62,000 bases of DNA. Origin: Glandiceps talaboti. Taxonomy: Eukaryota > Hemichordata > Enteropneusta > Spengelidae. Position numbers and translations under genes: made by a program. The number at the start of each line of letters is the position of its first letter. Position 1 is the first letter of the stretch. This document shows positions 55,379 through 62,000 of the stretch, one piece after another. Where the stretch lies: contig NC_135552.1 in assembly GCF_964340395.1 (NCBI RefSeq), forward strand, positions 27,272,181-27,334,180. Reading direction: 5' to 3'. Below the pieces are notes generated by a model. It made no database searches, was not told the origin of the DNA, and saw nothing but the letters and a program-made list of their open reading frames with translations.

Positions 55379-56288
55379 ATGTACAGGGGTACTGTGTGGG
55401 TTATATGTACAGGGGTACTGTGTGGGTTATATGTACAGGGGTACTGTGTGGGTTATATGTACAGGGGTACTGTGTGGGTTATATGTACAGGGGTACTGTG
55501 TGGGTTATATGTACAGGGGTACTGTGTGGGTTATATGTACAGGGGTACTGTGTGGGTTATATGTACAGGGGTACTGTGTGGGTTATATGTACAGGGGTAC
55601 TGTGTGGGTTATATGTACAGGGGTACTGTGTGGGTTATATGTACAGGGGTACTGTGTGGGTTATATGTACAGGGGTACTGTGTGGGTTATATGTACAGGG
55701 GTACTGTGTGGGTAATATGTACAGGGGTACTGTGTGGGTAATATGTACAAGGGTACTGTGTGGGTAATATGTACAGGGGTACTGTGTGGGTTATATGTAC
55801 AGGGGTACTGTGTGGGTTATATGTACAGGGGTACTGTGTGGGTTATATGTACAGGGGTACTGTGTGGGTTATATGTACAGGGGTACTGTGTGGGTTATAT
55901 GTACAGGGGTACTGTGTGGGTTATATGTACAGGGGTACTGTGTGGGTTATATGTACAGGGGTACTGTGTGGGTAATATGTACAAGGGTACTGTGTGGGTA
56001 ATATGTACAGGGGTACTGTGTGGGTAATATGTACAGGGGTACTGTGTGGGTTATATGTACAGGGGTACTGTGTGGGTTATATGTACAGGGGTACTGTGTG
56101 GGTAATATGTACAGGGGTACTGTGTGGGTAATATGTACAAGGGTACTGTGTGGGTAATATGTACAGGGGTACTGTGTGGGTTATATGTACAGGGGTACTG
56201 TGTGGGTAATATGTACAAGGGTACTGTGTGGGTAATATGTACAGGGGTACTGTGTGGGTAATATGTACAGGGGTACTGTGTGGGTAAT
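55379..56288. repeat. 26-bp minisatellite, thirty-five copies with higher-order pattern
   Basis: Unit ATGTACAGGGGTACTGTGTG then GGTTAT. Two variant sites (TTAT/TAAT; CAGGGG/CAAGGG) occur in ordered runs. The first dozen copies are TTAT; then blocks containing TAAT with a CAAGGG copy recur near 55.72, 55.97, 56.12 and 56.21 kb, showing block duplication. Open frames on both strands are repeat translations. Confidence 0.98.
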
Positions 56289-57129
56289 ACACTCAAGTGA
56301 TGAAGCCAAAGGCAATTACTACATCACCAGAAAACAAATAATTGTCAGATGTGTTGATGAAAAATAGGATACACACGTACTGAAAATGAAGTTTGTCTAG
56401 ATTTATTAGACTTCGTAATAATAGAGTCCATAAATCAGAACAATGATAAAACAGAGTGAAACCTTACCTCAAAGTCCTAGTTTGATGCACACTTCTTTCG
56501 TTTCCTATACATACATGTACATGGATCTATCAACCATCAGTTCATCAATATAAAGTGTTTTCTAGTCTCTACGGACAGTATCTTCAAACTTCACTCACTC
56601 AAGTATCTGTGAAAAGTAGATGAAACCTTCATTTATTTCAATGTACATAAACTTGTAGAGTCTAATCCTGTAGACATGTATTCACAACCATACTACAGAG
56701 CTGTTTGATTGGATTTACAGTAAGGAACGATATGTCAAATGTAAATTAAGTGACTCTATATATTTTTCTGAGGTCAAGCTTCTGGTCCCAAGACTTTGCT
56801 AAAACCTACCCATGTAGGCCTCTACACATAATCTACAATGTAATAATAACAAGTCTACATACAAGAATGCCCCCTCCCAAAAAAGTAAAACAAACAAAAA
56901 AAATAATGAGGGGAGGGGTATACATGTAGAGGAGGAAATGGGGAGGGCTAATAATGATGTGCATCTAACTTTACAATTTAGCATCTTCCCACAACTGACA
57001 TGGTGATGGTGATGATGATGATGATGGTGATCAAGACAATACATGTACATGGCTGGCACAGACCAAAACCTTTCATGCCATGCCTCAAATCCCTTGGGAA
57101 TAGACAATCTGACTGCACCCCATCTCCCC
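56289..57129. other. Gene-free region
   Basis: Contains the candidate noncoding exon 56468-56606 and a (GAT/GGT)n tract at about 57001-57031. No coding sequence recognised. Confidence 0.5.
56468..56606 (-). other. Candidate 139-nt noncoding exon
   Basis: The minus strand shows a good acceptor (CATCTACTTTTCACAG|ATACTT) and a near-consensus donor (TTTGAG|GTAAGGT) 139 nt apart. All three frames have early stops, so if real it would be untranslated, for example an upstream 5'UTR exon of TMEM198. Chance pairing is quite possible in this much sequence. Confidence 0.2.
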
Positions 57130-57190
57130 TGCAATAAATTCTTCAATCTTGTATGCATACTACCAGGTCCCCATTTATACAGCTGGGTTT
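57130..57190 (-). mobile_element. SINE 3' fragment
   Basis: The minus strand reads AAACCCAGCTGTATAAATGG then GGACCTGGTAGTATGCATAC, matching the 3' module of the SINE-like copy at 60283-60527 (CCAAGCTGTATAATTGGGGACCTGGTA). No tRNA-like head is retained. Confidence 0.55.
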
Positions 57191-57339
57191 ACTGTGACAA
57201 AACATACATTTAAAATCTTGCTGGATTATTACATTCGGTACAGACTGACCTCCATCGTCTATAAAATTTCAACTCCTTGTCAACTACATTGTACATGGTA
57301 ACAGACAATCCAAGCTACTCCAGTACTAAATCCTTCACA
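57191..57339. other. Spacer between SINE copies
   Basis: Nothing recognised. Confidence 0.4.
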
Positions 57340-57550
57340 TAACAATCTTGGTACATATACTACCAGGTGCCCATTTAAACTCCTACAAAATGTAGCTTTA
57401 CTGGGTGCACAACAAATCTTAAAACTTGCCAATGGACTTCATACAAATGTAGCAGCAAGGATTAAACCACTGTCACATGTACATTTGTACATACACCAGC
57501 AGTATGTAGCTAAGAAGTAAAATCCCTCTAACCATTCTGCAATCACGACT
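57340..57550 (-). mobile_element. SINE-like retroposon copy
   Basis: On the minus strand a box A-like GCAGAATGGTTAGAGGG (57540-57524), a box B-like GTGGTTTAATCC (57470-57459) and a 3' module GGGCACCTGGTAGTATATG (57372-57354) appear in the right order. The spacing between boxes is wider than in a tRNA, so this is a SINE head, not a tRNA gene. Confidence 0.5.
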
Positions 57551-60282
57551 CATACACTAAATAAGTCAGCAACACACGCAGCCATAATCCTGACAGCCAT
57601 AATCCTGACTCCAAGCATTGCACAATGATCGTGAATTCTACCCTTTACTTACACTAATCTTTAATAATTACATATTACAACATCTGTTCATATTTTTATT
57701 TTATTAGACTACCCCATTAATTGACGTACCCTCTAAGTCTTGTAATTAAAAATCACATTAAAATGAGTTCCAAACACATGTCAGCAGATCAATACAGCTA
57801 TAATTAAAGAATTATCTCAAAATTAATGTTGTCTGGTCTCCTTTTCAGTTCACTCATCCATATACAATAACGATACATTAAACTAGTAAGTAGAAACACT
57901 TTAGTTATCGGCAGTCTCTATTACAAATATCATTATTCTACTGACTTATTTGTAGTTCCTCCAAAGCCAAGACATTCTTTGATATTAAACATTAATGACA
58001 AGACAGTTTATTATATTGAAATTTACAAACTGCATGTGACAACCACATAATAAGTGTTTCTATCATTTCTTACAATCAGTTCTTTCCTTTCTAATACCAG
58101 ATACATTAACAGAATATCAAATTTACAATGTTGGTCATGTTTTAACCATTCCAGACACTTGTTTTCACACGCCTACAAATGTACGCCCCTAGACCTAGTA
58201 AGCAAAGGAATTTGTGCTGTATTTTAAATTACCCCCACAAGCTATGTGCTATTAAAATATAATTGAGCTCAGTTATATATTATTTTATCCTACATAACTT
58301 GTATACATACCATTATGGTCCAAATCATGTAGCAAGTTGTAATAGGTACCCCTTCAAGGAGCTACCAACTTTAATGCACTTTTTAATTACATGTATCAGT
58401 TATGTTTTTAGCATTTTCAAATAATCTACTATTTCCCTGTACTACATGTACAAAAATGTATGTATGTAGTTGTACATTTTAAAACTTTTCACAATATACA
58501 TGTAATACTATTTCCTCATAATATGTACTACCGAACACGACAGTTTTCTCCCCAGAATCAATGAGAATAGATTACACGGATGGTGGCTATTTTGCATAAT
58601 ATTTTACATATCAATAATATAGTAATTTGCATAGTGATTTACATATTAATTGATAAGGTAATTTGCATAATAATTTACATATCAACAAGCATATGCATGT
58701 CTTCAACATGAAAACATACTCTGACATGTTTATACTTATGTATCATATTCATAATCATATTGCCATTCAAAGATTAATATTTAGCTCACGGACAGTAGAA
58801 CACTTTTGAAGCTTGGCAGAAACTTGCAAAGCATGGCAGCATGGGTGCAGGGTAGCAAGGATGGTGTTACTGTTAGCATAATAATGTGGGAGAACACTAC
58901 ATTTGTATATGGACATCGTACTGGTACATACATGTATTACAGATCATACATAACACATACAAAAATACATGATTTGTACAAAATGTACCTGCATTTACCA
59001 AATAACATGCAGACAGACATCATAACCTACAGACTGACAGCTGATACCAGAAACTATAAAGTCTAAACTATATCGGTTTGATAGTCTATCAAATAAAGAT
59101 ACCATTAGACTCAGAAAGTGAAGTCATTAACCGACCAGCCTGATGGTTTTAATGTACACCAGACTATCATTATTTGATATTCATGATGTATTTTACAATG
59201 TCATATTTGTGTAGCAGCATGCATAAAGACCAAATGTTGTCTACGGTAAGAATGGACCAGACACAGTAACATATCTGACATCAACAATTTTTACAATCCT
59301 GTAACTTTTAATATCAAAGTCTTATTCCATAAAATAATATGAAGATTGCAAACTAAATTGTTTTCATTTTCTATGCTAATAAAATACAACAACAGCTGCA
59401 ATGTTTGGCTACTGATTGTTCAAAAATAATTTAACCATTCTAAATTTTTTAAAATGAAATACACAAGGTGTTTCCTTTTTAGACCTACATGTATAAACCC
59501 AGATGAAGGCTATCTGTGAATAGTCAAAACATTGGTTTGTAATTATACAGCCGTATACAGGTATTGGAACAGTTGTGTACGTCATACAGCATCGTTGCGA
59601 AACTTACCCACTGATGTAACTTTCTTGACCAGGTTTTTTATTCTATTGGGACAAGGGTGTCACACAGTAGTTGGACTAATCGCTGTTTCTTTAACAAACT
59701 CATACAAGGCTGCTAAGATTTAATAAAGTTGATAAAGTTTCTACATGATTTTAATAATCAGTATTCTAGTCACTGTTTTTAAAAGTATATTGTCATGATT
59801 GGATCATTTACAATTGATAGAATGATTTAATTAATTCGTTACTATTACAGTACTAATTATATAAACACACTCTTTACAAAGATAAGTATTTTAGGATAAT
59901 GACCTTTAACCTTTCAGACCCATGGTTAGGCAGACATTGAGTTATACCATAGAATTAACCATCAAGTTTTGCACTGCTTTCAGCATTTTGTCATTAATTT
60001 TACATGTGGAAGGTGAATGATTCACTAACACATCTCTTTAACATGGTCACACCCTATGCACATATTACAACAGGTGTGAACTAATCAATACTACCAAAGC
60101 ATACTTTCCTGACTACATTATTAAAAACAGTTTTCATATAAAATAAATATGAGTTAGGAAATCTATAAATTGCAGACCACACCCCTACATGTATTATGAA
60201 TACATATAAAAGACACACCTTAGAACTAATGAGCATCATGTACATTGTAGTAGAGGGCCAAACGTTTCTGAACGCGGAGTAA
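57551..60282. other. Gene-free AT-rich region
   Basis: Short direct repeats only (GCATAATATTTTACATATCA-like blocks at 58595-58685; CAGCCATAATCCTGAC twice near 57579). No coding sequence or splice structure recognised. Confidence 0.5.
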
Positions 60283-60527
60283 TAATGGGTAAATGGTTAG
60301 AGTGGCCAGTTTGGAATCTGCAGGTTGCAGGTCCAAGCCCCATGGCTGCTGTTTGTTTCTGAATGGCTAAAATCCTCGACTGTGCTCCAGTCAACCAAGC
60401 TGTATAATTGGGGACCTGGTATAGATTTACATGCTATATCTTTGCTAGGGACAATAATAATCTTGAACCTCACAAAAAAGGCATCAGTCTAAATACAGTT
60501 TAATATTATAATCATTATTATTATTAT
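60283..60527 (+). mobile_element. tRNA-derived SINE-like copy with (ATT)n tail
   Basis: The head has AAATGGTTAGAGTGGCC (box A-like, 60291-60307) and GGTCCAAGCCCC (box B-like, 60330-60341). The body has GACTGTGCTCCAGTCAACCA and GGGGACCTGGTA, and the copy ends in an ATTATTATTATT tail. It shares the body with the copies at 57.1-57.6 kb. Confidence 0.6.
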
Positions 60528-60544
60528 GTGGTCAGGTTAACTGA

Positions 60545-60662
60545 TAGCCCAGAGACTAAGTCTGGCCTTACTACGGTCTCTCTCTAGTTACATGTACATG
60601 TATCCAAATTGGTTTGGATACCTGGACATAGTCAGTAAGACAACCACAAGTCTCTGGGGCTA
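60545..60662. mobile_element. Foldback element (118 bp)
   Basis: Ends TAGCCCAGAGACTAAG and, inverted, TAGCCCCAGAGACTTG pair with one indel. The centre is TATCCAAATTGGTTTGGATA, itself a palindrome. No target duplication is clear. It abuts the SINE tail. Confidence 0.45.
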
Positions 60663-62000
60663 CTTGACACACATCTCGGATATAACACATCTTAGAAGTA
60701 TAGTAACACCATGTGGGTAGGTTTAATAATGGACTAATCCTTGCAAGGAATGGCAACTCTAGCTTTGTGAAAAGTAAATAGCAAATGAACTTTCACTTTT
60801 ATCAGTACATGTAAACATCAATTGTCTTGAATTACTCTACAAATTCCTTTAAGTTGACAGGAAAAATGTTATCAATAGTAAAATGATGTCCGCTTTCCAT
60901 CTGAGAATAAATATGGATATCTAATAGTTTCATATAATCGAAGAAGGGATCAACTCACAGCAACCCACTGTTTTCTCATACACACTGTCACAGGAGAAAT
61001 GTGATCGGTTAGAATAATTGGTTAAATTATGAAAAGTGAACCAGTCATGCAAATAGCCTAGAATCCATACACAGTTTGAAGATGGGGAAGGGGAGGAGAA
61101 TTTTGTTTCACAATGTAGATTTGAAGGGGGAGGGGGGGTGGGGGGTGGGGGGTGGAGACAGAATTTCTTTTTTCACAACATAGATTTGAAGATGGGGGAG
61201 GGGAACAGATTTTATTTCACAATGTAGAATTTCTTAGATTCTTACTTAAAGACCTAGTTCAGATTAGGATTAATTGTAGGTGTGAAAACCAGTTGTGTGG
61301 TACAGCTAGAGAAAAATTTGTCCAGAATTAAAGAATGATCCTGTATAAACCCCATGGTTTCAATGATATTAAAGATGACACTATAAATGCAAAACCCTGG
61401 ACTGAAACCTGGGCCTTTAACAATTTAGCAAACCAACATGAAGACACAATACATGTACATGTAAACTGTCACACAAAATACATGTAGTGATTTTAATGCT
61501 GACCCATATCTGCAGAATAATGAGTCCAATTCCAAACAGCTTGAATTTCCAAAATAGTTTCAATCTCAGTGGGTTTTCTCATGGAGACAACTATTCATAG
61601 AAAGTATTACTATATATATGTAGTACTGTACAAGTAGTTACAAATGTACTTGTGGCTTGTAATTGTTTAGACATGTTTGAAAAGAAAATTGAAAACATTT
61701 ATAGCCCTCAGAGACTTGTTCTTTTCACTGTGATCTTGCTGTTGTTTTTGACAGTGTCCAAAACAAGTCGATGATCTCAATATACCATGACTTGTAAATG
61801 ATGATAGCATGGCATGGGGAGGGAAAACAAATTTGATTGTGACATGGAAATACATGGCAACTGCTGAGTCCTGTTCAAAACCAACCACGACCGATCACTG
61901 TGGTGAGTGAGACCCCTGCTGCTAAATTTTCACCAATATGCACTTCAGAATTCAAATATTCAAGTTTTGCAGCAAAACAGCAGCAGTTATTTTGTTCATG
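60663..62000. other. Gene-free end of window
   Basis: Apart from the G-rich repeats at 61078-61220, nothing recognised; the window ends without a gene boundary in view. Confidence 0.5.
61078..61220 (+). repeat. G-rich direct repeats, three copies
   Basis: Units of GATGGGG(G)AGGGGA followed by TTTCACAA.(A/G)TAGATTTGAAG. The middle unit expands into GGGGGGTGGGGGGTGGGGGG, a strong G-quadruplex candidate. Confidence 0.85.

Noticed and set aside
55358-56296. Open frames of 70-132 codons with repeats such as GTVWVICTGVLCGLYVQGYC
   Set aside because: The 26-bp unit has no stop in any plus-strand frame, so open frames are automatic; no start context or splice evidence.
60283-60345. tRNA gene
   Set aside because: Box A and box B-like words are present but no complete cloverleaf or acceptor stem can be formed; the downstream body and ATT tail fit a SINE.

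Overview
This is a eukaryotic, almost certainly metazoan, genomic window. It is AT-rich, intron-dominated and full of microsatellites, minisatellites, short foldback (MITE-like) elements and tRNA-derived SINE-like copies. The only gene I can establish is a minus-strand orthologue of TMEM198, a seven-pass membrane protein of the TM7S3/TM198 (DUF4203) family. Its coding exons can be joined across consensus splice sites. The gene structure, frequent TACATGTA-type words, SINEs with a 'GGGACCTGGTA' 3' module and (ATT)n tails suggest a marine invertebrate (non-vertebrate deuterostome or lophotrochozoan). I cannot name the species from sequence alone.

Layout. 1-6 kb: gene-free; microsatellites, two MITE-like elements (2838-3212 and 3769-4107), a TA/57-bp compound repeat and a 53-bp minisatellite. 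About 6.2-9.76 kb: downstream flank of TMEM198, probably holding its 3'UTR. 9.76-26.58 kb (minus): TMEM198, read from high to low coordinates. The exon carrying the start codon is 26330-26576; then a 12.4-kb intron, exon 13368-13934, a possible 45-nt in-frame cassette exon at 11800-11844, exon 10403-10536 and the terminal coding exon 9760-9918. Without the cassette the product is 345 aa. The start exon opens with a strong 3' splice site, so at least one further 5' untranslated exon should lie upstream, at higher coordinates.

26.6-62 kb: no gene I can support. This stretch is either the upstream intron/promoter region of TMEM198 or intergenic. It holds six large, well-homogenised minisatellite arrays or array clusters (38 bp x13; 32/28 bp x about 65; 35 bp x18; 42 bp x19; 26 bp x35; a G-rich array of about 50 bp x5). 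It also has two families of foldback elements each present twice in the window, several SINE-like copies, and a few isolated stretches with paired splice-site consensus that I list as low-confidence candidate exons.

Most long open reading frames in the window are translations of tandem repeats, not genes. I saw no rRNA, CRISPR or prokaryotic feature, no complete tRNA gene, and no retroviral or transposase coding region. I found no evidence of a new multi-gene system. The most worthwhile leads are the TMEM198 5'UTR (two AUG-stop uORFs plus a hairpin), the candidate 45-nt cassette exon, and the small foldback-element families.
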